DNA from: Croceibacter atlanticus HTCC2559
Lineage (GTDB): Bacteria > Bacteroidota > Bacteroidia > Flavobacteriales > Flavobacteriaceae
Length of the DNA: 64,000 bases
Assembly: GCF_000196315.1 (NCBI RefSeq)
Contig: NC_014230.1
Span: 2,256,501 to 2,320,500 of the forward strand
Reading direction: 5' to 3'
The notes under the pieces are model-generated. The model was not told the origin of the DNA and made no database searches. It worked only from the letters and a program-made list of their open reading frames with translations. Of the stretch, positions 26,112-35,307 are shown in pieces (the first letter of the stretch is position 1; every line of letters begins with the position of its first letter). The position numbers and the translations under genes were made by a program.

Positions 26112-28177
26112 TATAATATAGTATCTAAAAATGCATTTTCTTCTTTTGTGAACGTTGCTTTTAGTTGTAGTAAACGTTTTTTGTAATCTGGCTTTTTTAT
26201 AAGTTCTTTTAAAAGTTCTCGTGAAAACTTTTTAAATCGCCAAACGTGATGTGTTGTAGCATCAACCAAGTTCATTAAACTTTCGTCTGAAAAGGCTTCA
26301 ATTTGGTATAGGTAATTAAATGCTAGTTCTCTAATCTGGTAACTATACTTAGTATTGGTATACGTTGTTAATTTTTGAAATGTTTCAGATTTATTTGTAG
26401 GCTCATAGTTTTGAGTTGCCAAGTTTAAGGTAAGCCAAAGTAACTCCACGTTATGATCTGAAAAGCCTTTAATTCCTTTTAATTGTTCAAGGTAAGTAAC
26501 ACGTTTATTTGGAAATTGGCTCCAAAGGGCATACAAAGCAAGTTCTTTTGTTTGGTAAGAATTATCTTGTAAAAGTGACTCAAATTCAGACTGCAATGCC
26601 TTAGGTATTTCCTTTACATTAGCAACAATAGCCTGTCTTATAAGGTGATTATTAGTGTTAAATGCCATACGCATTAAAGACAAAGCTTCTTTATGCGGTT
26701 CGTTTGCTAACTGATAAACTATTTCTTGCCCTATATAAGTATTTACTTTTGGTGCAGAAAGTTCTTTAAAAAACAAATCTGCCTTGTCTTCTATTGGAGT
26801 TTCTCTTAATGCAGAAATTTTAAAATAGTGCTGCATAAATTCAGATGCTTTTAAACTGTTCAAGGCAGCTTCTGCTTTAAAAGCAGATTGTTCTAACCAG
26901 TTGGCTTTAAAAGTGCTCAACTCTTTTCCTGAAGCTTCTTCTATTGCAGCTAAGAAATCATCTACTGTAACATTCTTGTACGCGTAAGTGTTTAAATAGT
27001 GCTTCACTCCTATTTTAAATGCTAAATCTCCAACGTCTTCCCTCAACATATGTAATGCCCAAGCGCCTTTCTCATAAAAAGTTAATGAGCTTGCCTTAGG
27101 GTTTGTTAAAGCTTCTCCTTTGCCACTATCACTTAGTTCTTTAAGACGTTCTGCACTCTCATAAAGTTTCCAATAGTAATAATCTTCTCCAAAAATCTCT
27201 CGTTCAGCCAACAATGCATAATAGGTTGCAAAGCCTTCATGAAGCCAATGGTGTGCACTACTTTTCTCGGTAACTAAATCGCCAAACCATTGGTGCGCTA
27301 ACTCGTGAGCATTTACATTTACATAATTGCGGTCTATAAATCCGATATCGTCGGTTACAAAAGCATCGCTAAAAATGGTTAAGCTTGTGTTTTCCATTCC
27401 TGCATAGAGAAAGTCTTTAACATACACTTGTTTATAATTTTGCCAAGGGTACGGTACACCTATTTCAGACTCTAAAAAATTAAAAATAGTTGAAGTATGA
27501 CGGTAAGTTGCCTCAAACTCCTCAGTATCTTTAGGCTCAAAATATAGCTGAATAGGAATACCACTGGCGCTTGTAAGAGATTTGTGATCATAATGTCCAG
27601 CAGCTAATGCCACCAAATAACTAGACATGGGTTGCTTCATGTCATAATACCACGTCTTTTTAGTTTTAGTGCTACTAACAGAATCTAAAACACCACTTGC
27701 CATTACATTGAGATGTTGTGGAGCTGTTATCGTAAGGTCAAACTCTATTTTATCTGTCATATCATCTATACTCGGTAACCAGTGCGACGTATATTTACCT
27801 TGGCCTTGAGTAAAAACTTGATGTTCATTTAGGTCGTTTACAAAATAAAGGGTTTGCTTTGGAGAGGTTGTGTAAGTAATATTGAAGCTATATTCTGAAG
27901 GTTTGAAATCTCCTCTAATAATCAACTTTCCGTTATCTGTTATAAACTGAAGCGTATCATTTCCAGAAACAACACTTTCAATAGTTTCAATTTTTGAATC
28001 TAAATATAACTCATTGGTTTGTTGAAGTATATCTACTATAACTTCAACTTTAGATTTAATTGATTTTGATTCAGGCAGCAATTCAATTTCAGCTGCTATT
28101 CTCTTAACATCTTGGGTTTGTGCTAATAAAGGCCATTGTAAAATTGAACAAAAAAATATAAATAATAGGTATTTCAT
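26111..28177 (-). CDS. M1 family zinc aminopeptidase, secreted
   Basis: 688 residues with a signal peptide (to PLLAQ). The zinc site HELAHQWFGDLVTEK (HExxH) followed by HEGFATYYALLAE (third ligand Glu) lies at about residues 292-325, and YAGMENTSL (variant of the GAMEN exopeptidase motif) is about 30 residues before. The C-terminal 250 residues are helical HEAT-like repeats. It trims N-terminal amino acids from peptides outside the cytoplasm. Its leader carries a small CTCC/GGAG hairpin that includes a GGAGG sequence 11 bp before the ATG. Confidence 0.95.
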   Translation of the reverse strand: MKYLLFIFFCSILQWPLLAQTQDVKRIAAEIELLPESKSIKSKVEVIVDILQQTNELYLDSKIETIESVVSGNDTLQFITDNGKLIIRGDFKPSEYSFNITYTTSPKQTLYFVNDLNEHQVFTQGQGKYTSHWLPSIDDMTDKIEFDLTITAPQHLNVMASGVLDSVSSTKTKKTWYYDMKQPMSSYLVALAAGHYDHKSLTSASGIPIQLYFEPKDTEEFEATYRHTSTIFNFLESEIGVPYPWQNYKQVYVKDFLYAGMENTSLTIFSDAFVTDDIGFIDRNYVNVNAHELAHQWFGDLVTEKSSAHHWLHEGFATYYALLAEREIFGEDYYYWKLYESAERLKELSDSGKGEALTNPKASSLTFYEKGAWALHMLREDVGDLAFKIGVKHYLNTYAYKNVTVDDFLAAIEEASGKELSTFKANWLEQSAFKAEAALNSLKASEFMQHYFKISALRETPIEDKADLFFKELSAPKVNTYIGQEIVYQLANEPHKEALSLMRMAFNTNNHLIRQAIVANVKEIPKALQSEFESLLQDNSYQTKELALYALWSQFPNKRVTYLEQLKGIKGFSDHNVELLWLTLNLATQNYEPTNKSETFQKLTTYTNTKYSYQIRELAFNYLYQIEAFSDESLMNLVDATTHHVWRFKKFSRELLKELIKKPDYKKRLLQLKATFTKEENAFLDTIL

Positions 28178-28362
28178 AAACGGAGAACCTCCAACAGGAG
28201 ATTAATATTTTAATTTATTTCTTAATTAATATTACCTCAAAAAAAAAAGGGTTTCAAACTTTACCTTTAAAACGATTTTTTAAATAATAAATTACAGAAA
28301 TTGTATACTACAAATCTAGCAAATCAAATCTCAATTACACTTAATTCTGTAATTTAGCGGCA

Positions 28363-30465
28363 ATGAGCAGTCTTCTACAAACTCCCATAGATTATTTAAA
28401 AGGTGTTGGTACCAATCGTGCAGATTTACTCCGCACAGAATTAGACATACACACCTTTCAAGATTTGCTTAATTTCTTTCCGTTTAGATATATAGATAAG
28501 ACTAAGTATTATAAGATAAATGAGCTGCAACGCAATTCTGCAGACGTTCAAGTTATAGGGAAGATTACACACATAAAAACTGTAGAGCAAAAACGCGGAA
28601 AACGTTTAGTGGCAGATTTTATAGATGATACCGGTAAAATGGAATTGGTCTGGTTTAGAGGTCATAAATGGATTAAGGAAAACCTTAAATTAAACACAGC
28701 ATATGTAATTTACGGAAAAGTAAACCATTACAACGGAACGTTTTCTATGCCTCATCCAGAAATGGAACCTTATGCAACTCATAAAGAAGAGGTTAAGATA
28801 GCTATGCAACCTGTTTATTCATCTACTGAAAAGCTAACCAATAAAGGCATTACCCAACGGTTTATGGGCAAAATGATGCAACAGGTTTTTATACAAACTG
28901 GAGCAACTTATGAGGAAACACTTGCCGCACCTTTAAGAGAGGAACTAAAATTAATTAGCAAAACTCAAGCGTTACGAAACATACACTTTCCTAAAAATTC
29001 AGAATTACTAGCCAAGGCACAATTTAGGCTAAAATTTGAAGAGCTATTTTATATACAGCTACAAATGCTTTCTAAGAACTTACAACGTAAGCAACGCTTA
29101 AAAGGCTTTCCATTTGATCAAGTTGGTGAGGTTTTTAACGACTTTTACGAGAATCACTTACCATTTGAGTTAACCAATGCCCAAAAGCGCGTAATTAAAG
29201 AAATTAGAAATGATTTAGGCAGTAGCGCCCAAATGAATAGACTATTACAAGGTGATGTGGGTTCGGGAAAGACCATTGTAGCCCTAATGTGTGTTTTGTT
29301 AGCTATCGATAACAATTTTCAGGCGGTTCTTATGGCACCTACTGAGATTTTAGCGCAACAACATTATCAAGGTATAAAAGACCTTGTGGCTCACTTAGAT
29401 ATTAAAGTTAATTTGCTAACAGGCTCAGTTAAAAAGAGTGCTCGCACCTTAATTCATGAAGCTCTTGAAGACGGCACACTTAATTTACTAATTGGCACCC
29501 ATGCAGTTTTAGAAGACAAGGTGCAGTTTAAAAATTTAGGATTAGCTATTATTGATGAACAGCATAGATTTGGAGTGGCACAACGTTCTAAATTATGGCG
29601 TAAGAATACCATACCACCACATATTTTAGTGATGACAGCTACTCCAATACCACGTACTCTAGCTATGAGCGTGTATGGCGATTTAGACATAAGTGTAATC
29701 GATGAGTTGCCACCTGGACGAAAAGCCATTAAAACTGTACATAGGTTTGATAGCCATAGACTACGTGTCTTTAGGTTTATACGTGATGAAATTGAAAAAG
29801 GCAGACAGGTTTATGTTGTATATCCATTAATACAGGAAAGTGAAGTATTGGATTACAAAGATTTAATGGATGGTTATGAAAGTATTGTGAGAGATTTTCC
29901 TCTGCCAGAGTATCAGGTTTCTATTGTTCACGGCCAAATGAAGCCTGCAGATAAAGATTATGAAATGCAACGCTTTGTAGAAGGTAAAACACATATAATG
30001 GTTGCAACCACGGTTATTGAAGTTGGTGTTAACGTTCCTAATGCATCTGTTATGATAATTGAAAGTGCTGAGCGTTTTGGGTTATCCCAACTACACCAAT
30101 TGCGCGGTCGTGTTGGTCGTGGTGCAGAACAGAGTTTTTGTATTCTTATGACCGGTCATAAACTTAGTGATGATAGTAAAACTCGCCTAGAAACTATGAC
30201 GCGTACTAACGATGGTTTTGAAATAGCCGAAGTAGATTTAAAACTTCGCGGTCCTGGCGATATGATGGGTACGCAACAAAGTGGTGTTTTAAACCTTAAG
30301 ATAGCAGATATAGTTAAGGATAATAATATTTTAAAACTAGCAAGAAGTTATGCCTATGCAATCTTAAAAGAAGATCCTAGCTTAAGTGACGACAGTAATG
30401 CTATTTATCGGAAAATTTATAAGTTATTAGGCAAAGACAAAACCATTTGGAAATATATTTCCTAA
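28363..30465 (+). CDS. recG: ATP-dependent DNA helicase RecG
   Basis: 700 residues. The N-terminal wedge/OB domain (about 60-150, IGKITHIKTVEQKRGKRL) precedes the two helicase domains: Walker A LLQGDVGSGKTIVAL near residue 300, IIDEQHRFGVAQR (DEQH) near residue 395, TATPIPRTLAMS, and QLRGRVGRGAEQSFC near residue 582. The C-terminal TRG-like wedge is present. RecG remodels stalled forks and Holliday junctions. It overlaps the convergent HAD gene by 4 bp. Confidence 0.97.
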   Translation: MSSLLQTPIDYLKGVGTNRADLLRTELDIHTFQDLLNFFPFRYIDKTKYYKINELQRNSADVQVIGKITHIKTVEQKRGKRLVADFIDDTGKMELVWFRGHKWIKENLKLNTAYVIYGKVNHYNGTFSMPHPEMEPYATHKEEVKIAMQPVYSSTEKLTNKGITQRFMGKMMQQVFIQTGATYEETLAAPLREELKLISKTQALRNIHFPKNSELLAKAQFRLKFEELFYIQLQMLSKNLQRKQRLKGFPFDQVGEVFNDFYENHLPFELTNAQKRVIKEIRNDLGSSAQMNRLLQGDVGSGKTIVALMCVLLAIDNNFQAVLMAPTEILAQQHYQGIKDLVAHLDIKVNLLTGSVKKSARTLIHEALEDGTLNLLIGTHAVLEDKVQFKNLGLAIIDEQHRFGVAQRSKLWRKNTIPPHILVMTATPIPRTLAMSVYGDLDISVIDELPPGRKAIKTVHRFDSHRLRVFRFIRDEIEKGRQVYVVYPLIQESEVLDYKDLMDGYESIVRDFPLPEYQVSIVHGQMKPADKDYEMQRFVEGKTHIMVATTVIEVGVNVPNASVMIIESAERFGLSQLHQLRGRVGRGAEQSFCILMTGHKLSDDSKTRLETMTRTNDGFEIAEVDLKLRGPGDMMGTQQSGVLNLKIADIVKDNNILKLARSYAYAILKEDPSLSDDSNAIYRKIYKLLGKDKTIWKYIS

Positions 30466-31133
30466 GAGAGCTGTTTCACCAATTCTTTTAATGACCTGCA
30501 ACTTAATGTAGGCTTTTTACCTAATGGATAAATAGATTTTTTTTCTCTTTCAATAAAAGCCGTTTGTAATCCTGCTTGTTGTGCACCAATAATATCCCAA
30601 CCGTGTGCAGCTACTAACATTGCTTGTTCTACGGAAACATTTAAAGAGTCTAAAACATATTTATATGTGTTGGCGTGTGGTTTATAAACTTTTACAGCAC
30701 TAACACTAAATAAAGCATTAAAATATGCAGAGAGCTCTGCGTTTTCAATTTGTTGTTCCAAAGCATCTTTACTACCATTGGTTAATGCTACCAACATAAA
30801 TCCTTTAGTTTTTAACGCCTGCAATGCTTCTACAACATCTGCGTGAGGTTTTAAATTAAGGATATGGTTTAATATTGTTTTAGTTTCAGCTTCAGATATA
30901 TGAACGTTAAAATGAGCTTCAACCATTTTTAATACTGCTTTACCGATAGCACCAAAATCGTTATAGGTTTCTTGTATTGTTTCAGCAAAAGAATACATTA
31001 ATAGTTTATGAAACCAAATTTGGAATGCGGCTTCGTTTCCAAATGCATTATTCATAGCTCTTTCCATTAAAGAAAGGTCTAGAAGTGTTTCATTTACATC
31101 AAAAATGAGAAGTTTAGGTGTGTTTTTCATCAT
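30462..31133 (-). CDS. Haloacid dehalogenase type II-like hydrolase
   Basis: 223 residues. LLIFDVNETLLDL carries the nucleophile Asp of motif I in the DVNETLLD form typical of type II haloacid dehalogenases. MLVALTNGSKDALEQQ is motif II (Ser/Asn), KVYKPHANTYKYVL motif III (Lys), and MLVAAHGWDIIGAQQAG motif IV (with AAHGWD as in L-2-haloacid dehalogenases). The physiological substrate is unknown. It follows the SSADH terminator on the minus strand. Confidence 0.9.
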   Translation of the reverse strand: MMKNTPKLLIFDVNETLLDLSLMERAMNNAFGNEAAFQIWFHKLLMYSFAETIQETYNDFGAIGKAVLKMVEAHFNVHISEAETKTILNHILNLKPHADVVEALQALKTKGFMLVALTNGSKDALEQQIENAELSAYFNALFSVSAVKVYKPHANTYKYVLDSLNVSVEQAMLVAAHGWDIIGAQQAGLQTAFIEREKKSIYPLGKKPTLSCRSLKELVKQLS

Positions 31134-31145
31134 TATTATTAAAAC

Positions 31146-31177
31146 TATAAATCCAAGCTGTTACACTTGGATTTATA
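31146..31177 (-). terminator. Probable terminator of the OYE-SSADH unit
   Basis: A perfect 12-bp stem TATAAATCCAAG / CTTGGATTTATA with an 8-base loop, 22 bp after the SSADH stop. The following tract is GTTTTAATAAT on the minus strand, weaker than in other terminators here. Confidence 0.6.
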
Positions 31178-31198
31178 AAATTTATATTAAAGATTATA

Positions 31199-32620
31199 CT
31201 AGCTGTTTAAGCTCATAATAGCCTTTTCATTTACAAACTCTTTCATACCAAAGCCACCATGTTCTCTACCATATCCTGAGTTTTTAACGCCTCCGAATGG
31301 CATGTTAGGTTGTGCTAATCCAAATGAATTGATAAACACCATACCAGTATCAAAATGATTTTTGGCAAGCGCAAAGGCTTTGTCTTCATCTTTAGAGAAG
31401 ATACCACCACCAAGACCAAATCTACTATCATTGGCAATACGCATAGCATCTTCATTATCTTTAGCTCTAATTAATGACGCAACAGGACCGAAAAGCTCAT
31501 CATCATAAGCTGGCTGTCCTGGTTTCACATTTTCAAGAATTGTTGCTGGATAATAAAACCCGTCGCCTTGAGGAAGTTCTCCACCTACAAGAATTTTTGC
31601 TCCTTTAGCAACACTTTCTTTAAGCTGTGTGTGTATTTTATTACGTAAATCTTCACGTGCCATTGGGCCGATGTCTGAATCTTCATCCATAGGATTACCA
31701 TGTTTAATATCCTTCATTCCCTTAACAAATGCTTCTTTAAACTTATCATAAACGGCATCTACTACCACAAAACGTTTTGCAGCAACACAAGTTTCTCCAT
31801 TATTATAAATACGTCCTTCTACACTTGTTTTAGCAGCTAACTCTACATCTGCATCATCTAAAACTAAGTAAGCATCATTACTACCAAGCTCCATTACTGT
31901 TTTCTTTAATGCAGCACTTGCTTTTTGAGCAACTACTTTACCTCCTTCTGCACTACCAGTCATAGTAACTCCTCTCACAAGGTCGTTTTCTATAACCTTA
32001 TCAGACTGTTCGTGGTTCATTACTAAAACAGTGAATAAATGTTTTGGCAAGCCAGCATCCTCATATACATTCTGTAAGAATTTAGCAGAACCTGTAACAT
32101 TTTCTGCGTGCTTTAGCAATACTCCGTTACCTGCCATTAAGTTAGATATACTATATCTTACTGCTTGATAACAAGGAAAATTCCAAGGCTGTATACCATA
32201 TACAATACCAATAGGAGAATGAGTAATTACTCCTTTTCCTCCTTCAGGTAATTCACGCTCTATATCTTTAAGTACGTCTGCTCCAGTATTTGCAGTATAA
32301 TCACAAATTCCTGCACAAAGCTCTACTTCTTGCAAACCTTGCTTATAAACTTTACCCATTTCTTGAGTCATAAGCTTGGCATATTCCTCTTTACGCTCTT
32401 TTAAAAGTTTACCTATAGATTTAAGTACTTTACCACGTTCTTCAAAAGATTTAGATTTCCACTCTGTAAATGCTTCATGGCATTTCTTTACAGCATTTGT
32501 AACATCTTCATCACTCATATAAGTATATTCTTCAATTACTTTACCTGTATGAGGATTAATAGTGTTAAAACCATTTTCTCTTTCTCTATTTATTATCTCT
32601 ATTTCTTTTTCTAGTATCAT
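31199..32620 (-). CDS. NAD(P)-dependent succinate-semialdehyde dehydrogenase
   Basis: 473 residues of the aldehyde dehydrogenase superfamily. GIQPWNFPCYQAVRYS near residue 140, MTGSAEGGK (cofactor loop), VMELGSNDAYLVLDDAD with the general-base Glu, and YNNGETCVAAKR with the nucleophile Cys near residue 275 are present. The MELGSNDAYLVLDDAD form and MPFGGVKNSGYGREHG are characteristic of Sad-type succinate-semialdehyde dehydrogenases, which oxidise the aldehyde to succinate. It follows the old yellow enzyme gene by 46 bp and is probably cotranscribed with it. Confidence 0.9.
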   Translation of the reverse strand: MILEKEIEIINRERENGFNTINPHTGKVIEEYTYMSDEDVTNAVKKCHEAFTEWKSKSFEERGKVLKSIGKLLKERKEEYAKLMTQEMGKVYKQGLQEVELCAGICDYTANTGADVLKDIERELPEGGKGVITHSPIGIVYGIQPWNFPCYQAVRYSISNLMAGNGVLLKHAENVTGSAKFLQNVYEDAGLPKHLFTVLVMNHEQSDKVIENDLVRGVTMTGSAEGGKVVAQKASAALKKTVMELGSNDAYLVLDDADVELAAKTSVEGRIYNNGETCVAAKRFVVVDAVYDKFKEAFVKGMKDIKHGNPMDEDSDIGPMAREDLRNKIHTQLKESVAKGAKILVGGELPQGDGFYYPATILENVKPGQPAYDDELFGPVASLIRAKDNEDAMRIANDSRFGLGGGIFSKDEDKAFALAKNHFDTGMVFINSFGLAQPNMPFGGVKNSGYGREHGGFGMKEFVNEKAIMSLNS

Positions 32621-32666
32621 TTTTTCTTTTTTTTTGGTTAATTAAAAAGCTAAGTCTTATTAAGTT

Positions 32667-33782
32667 TTAGCTTGTTGGTATAAGGTCTCTAGTTTTGGCT
32701 TCATAATCTATATAGCCTTCAGGACCTTGTGAATAAAAGGTATTAGCATCCCATTCTGCAGTTGGTATATTTTCTTTAAATCGACCTACTAAGTCTGGAT
32801 TCGATATATATAGTTTTCCAAAAGCAACAAGGTCTGCATCACCATTTTCTATTACTTTATTAGCGGTATCTTTTGTAAACCCAGTATTTATCATTAGTGT
32901 CCCTGAATATTTAGGACGGTATCGCTTTGCTATATGCTCTTCTGCATAATCAACATCTGAGACATCTGTAAAAGGCTCAGATAAATGTATGTAGGATAAA
33001 TCGTATTCTTTTTCTAATCTTTCAATCACATAGTCGAATGTTGGGATGGTATCTTCAACGACTTCCATTCCAAATGTACCGTGTAATGATGGATTAAATC
33101 GAGCTCCAATCCTATTCTGCGGAATTACCTGTTTTACAGCATCTAAAACTTCAAAAAAGAAACGCGCTCTGTTTTCTATGCTTCCGCCGTATTGGTCGTC
33201 TCTTTTATTACTGAAGCTACTGAAGAATTGATGAAATAGATATCCGTTTGAAGAATGTATCTCTACGCCATCAAAACCTGCTTCAACTGCATTTTTTGCT
33301 GCTTGCTTAAAATCATTTACTGTAATTTTTATTTCCTCAAGTGTCATTGCCTTTGGGGTTACAGTATCTTTAAAACCTTCTGGAGTATAAGATTGTGCGT
33401 GTGGATTTATGGCTGATGGTGCTACTGGCAAATCGCCATCATGAAAATCTGGATGACTCATACGGCCTACATGCCATAATTGTATAAAAATACGTCCGCC
33501 AGCATCGTGTACACTTTTTGTTACTTTTTTCCAGCCTTCTACTTGTGCTTTAGAGTGTATTCCTGCAGTATGTATGTAACCAACTGCTTGTTTAGATACT
33601 TGCGCACCTTCTGTAATTATGAGTCCTGCTGTAGCACGTTGTGTGTAATATTCTACGTGCAAGTCTGTAGGTGCATTTTCATCGTTTACAGCGCGACTAC
33701 GTGTCATAGGTGCCATTATTGCACGATTAGGTAACGACAAGTCGCCAATTTTATGTGGTTGTAATATAGGTTGATCTTTCAT
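32667..33782 (-). CDS. Old yellow enzyme family alkene reductase
   Basis: 371 residues from ATG 33782, an FMN TIM barrel that reduces activated C=C bonds with NAD(P)H. FIQLWHVGRMSHP near residue 100, GFDGVEIHSSNGYLFHQFF near residue 178, and NKRDDQYGGSIENRARF are the NemA/OYE signatures, with the His-Ser/Asn pair that hydrogen-bonds the substrate (VEIHSSNGY). An upstream start at 33806 overlaps the -7 box at 33804-33811 and is rejected. The Crp/Fnr gene lies upstream on the same strand. Confidence 0.93.
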   Translation of the reverse strand: MKDQPILQPHKIGDLSLPNRAIMAPMTRSRAVNDENAPTDLHVEYYTQRATAGLIITEGAQVSKQAVGYIHTAGIHSKAQVEGWKKVTKSVHDAGGRIFIQLWHVGRMSHPDFHDGDLPVAPSAINPHAQSYTPEGFKDTVTPKAMTLEEIKITVNDFKQAAKNAVEAGFDGVEIHSSNGYLFHQFFSSFSNKRDDQYGGSIENRARFFFEVLDAVKQVIPQNRIGARFNPSLHGTFGMEVVEDTIPTFDYVIERLEKEYDLSYIHLSEPFTDVSDVDYAEEHIAKRYRPKYSGTLMINTGFTKDTANKVIENGDADLVAFGKLYISNPDLVGRFKENIPTAEWDANTFYSQGPEGYIDYEAKTRDLIPTS

Positions 33783-33803
33783 TGTAATTTTTTTGGTTTT
33801 ACC

Positions 33804-33811
33804 CAAATATA
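33804..33811 (-). promoter_or_regulatory. -7 box TATATTTG for the old yellow enzyme gene
   Basis: An exact TAnnTTTG on the minus strand, 21 bp before ATG 33782. An inverted repeat lies just upstream (33820-33859). No clear -33 TTG. Confidence 0.55.
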
Positions 33812-33819
33812 CAATGAAG

Positions 33820-33859
33820 AACAGCTTGAAATGCTTGACGTACGTTAGCGTAAGCTGTT
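33820..33859. promoter_or_regulatory. Inverted repeat between Crp/Fnr and OYE genes
   Basis: AACAGCTT (33820-33827) and AAGCTGTT (33852-33859) are perfect inverted arms 24 bp apart, with an ACGTACGT palindrome between them. It may be an operator upstream of the OYE promoter or a long hairpin ending the regulator mRNA. Confidence 0.4.
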
Positions 33860-33867
33860 AAAGATAG

Positions 33868-34452
33868 TTAAGAGGCTATTTCTAGCTGTTTCCTAATACG
33901 GCTTAAGCTTTCTGGTTTTATACCAAGATAGTTTGCTATATGGTAGTTTGCTACACGACTTTCAATTCTAGGATAAGATTTACAAAAATCTATATAGCGT
34001 TCTGTTGCAGATTTCTCTAATGTTGATAAGACACGTTTTCTAAGAGACACAAATGCTCCTGCTGTTTTAATTCTGAAGAATCGTTCAAATTTTGGAATAC
34101 GGATATATAGAGTTTCAAGTATGGCTTTATCTAACTTTAAAACTACAGAGTCTTCAATTGCTTCAACATAGAGTTTAGCTGGTTCATTGTTAAAGAAGGC
34201 TTCAAAATCACTAATCCACCAATCTTCAATAGCAAATTGAATAATGTGTTTTTCGCCGTGAGAATCTAGATAGTATGCTTTCAAACAGCCTTTTAGAACA
34301 TAGAACTCTGAATTTACAACATCGCCAGGTTGAATTAAAAAGTGTTTCTTAGAAACTTTCTCTTCAGTAAACAAGCTTAAAAACTCTGTCATCTCACTTT
34401 CTGTAAGATCAATTACCTTATTAACGTGTTGTCTTAATTTTTCACTGGCCAT
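33868..34452 (-). CDS. Crp/Fnr family transcriptional regulator
   Basis: 194 residues. A cyclic-nucleotide-binding-like beta roll covers about residues 10-125 (HFLIQPGDVVNSEFYVLKG, then WWISDFEAFFNNEPA). A short C-terminal HTH (YHIANYLGIKPESLSRIRKQ) is typical of the flavobacterial group that lacks the cAMP-contact residues. The ligand is unknown. It lies upstream of the old yellow enzyme gene on the same strand, with an inverted repeat between them, which suggests local regulation. A -7 box ends four bases before its ATG. Confidence 0.9.
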   Translation of the reverse strand: MASEKLRQHVNKVIDLTESEMTEFLSLFTEEKVSKKHFLIQPGDVVNSEFYVLKGCLKAYYLDSHGEKHIIQFAIEDWWISDFEAFFNNEPAKLYVEAIEDSVVLKLDKAILETLYIRIPKFERFFRIKTAGAFVSLRKRVLSTLEKSATERYIDFCKSYPRIESRVANYHIANYLGIKPESLSRIRKQLEIAS

Positions 34453-34456
34453 TACA

Positions 34457-34464
34457 CAAATATA
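34457..34464 (-). promoter_or_regulatory. -7 box TATATTTG for the Crp/Fnr gene
   Basis: An exact TAnnTTTG, only four bases before ATG 34452, so the mRNA would be leaderless or nearly so if this box is used. Confidence 0.45.
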
Positions 34465-34530
34465 GACTTTAGTTAAAATGACTCACGTTAAAAAAATTAA
34501 AAAAAACTGGCGTTGTTTAGCATTTAGGAT

Positions 34531-35307
34531 TTAGTTAAGACCTCCAGAAATTTTCTTCTGATAACGGCCTTGTACTATATCTATAATAACCAATGTTATG
34601 ATAACAAAGTAGAATGTTCCTTTACTCATTGGAGTAATTTCACTTCCAAAAAACTCCATATGTGCTAAATGGCCACCTTCGCTCATTAGCATAATTCCTA
34701 CTATAAATAATATAAATAGTCCCAATACTTCATACATACGGTTCTTCTTCAAGAAGGCAGTTACTTTTCCTGCTAACCAAATCATCATAACACCACCAAT
34801 TACAATTGCTACAGCCATTACCCAAAAGACATCGGTTAATGCAATGGCACTTAAAATTGAATCGAATGAGAATACAAGGTTCATTATAATGATTGAGATA
34901 ATAATTCTTGTAACACTTTTTTGTTTTGAATTATGCTGATCTTCATTGTGCTCTTTAAAAGACATCATATGCCAGATTTCTTTTACTGAAGTATAAATTA
35001 TGAAAACACCACCTGCTAAAACAATAAGGCTGTGAATATTAAACTCACCACCAACTATATCTTCTAAATGAAAACCAAAAACAGGATCTTGAAACAAATC
35101 GATTAAACTTACCAAGACAAAGAGCAATACAATGCGTAAAACTATAGCTATTCCTATTCCTAATAAACGCACTCGCTTTTGTTCACTAGGTGGTGCTTGA
35201 CCGCTTTCCATGGATATATAAAGTAAGTTATCTAACCCTAAAACCATTTGCAAGAGAGTTAGCATACCTAAAGTGATAAAATTATCGAGTGTAAAAAGAC
35301 CTTCCAT
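34531..35307 (-). CDS. TerC family integral membrane protein (short form)
   Basis: 258 residues, about seven membrane helices. LQMVLGLDNLLYISM near residue 22 and MNLVFSFDSILSAIALT near residue 143 are the two acidic TerC motifs (x-D-N and x-D-S in helices) thought to bind metal ions. Family members are linked to manganese export and tellurite resistance. It is divergent from a second, different TerC gene. A terminator hairpin stands in its upstream region (35372-35398). Confidence 0.88.
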   Translation of the reverse strand: MEGLFTLDNFITLGMLTLLQMVLGLDNLLYISMESGQAPPSEQKRVRLLGIGIAIVLRIVLLFVLVSLIDLFQDPVFGFHLEDIVGGEFNIHSLIVLAGGVFIIYTSVKEIWHMMSFKEHNEDQHNSKQKSVTRIIISIIIMNLVFSFDSILSAIALTDVFWVMAVAIVIGGVMMIWLAGKVTAFLKKNRMYEVLGLFILFIVGIMLMSEGGHLAHMEFFGSEITPMSKGTFYFVIITLVIIDIVQGRYQKKISGGLN

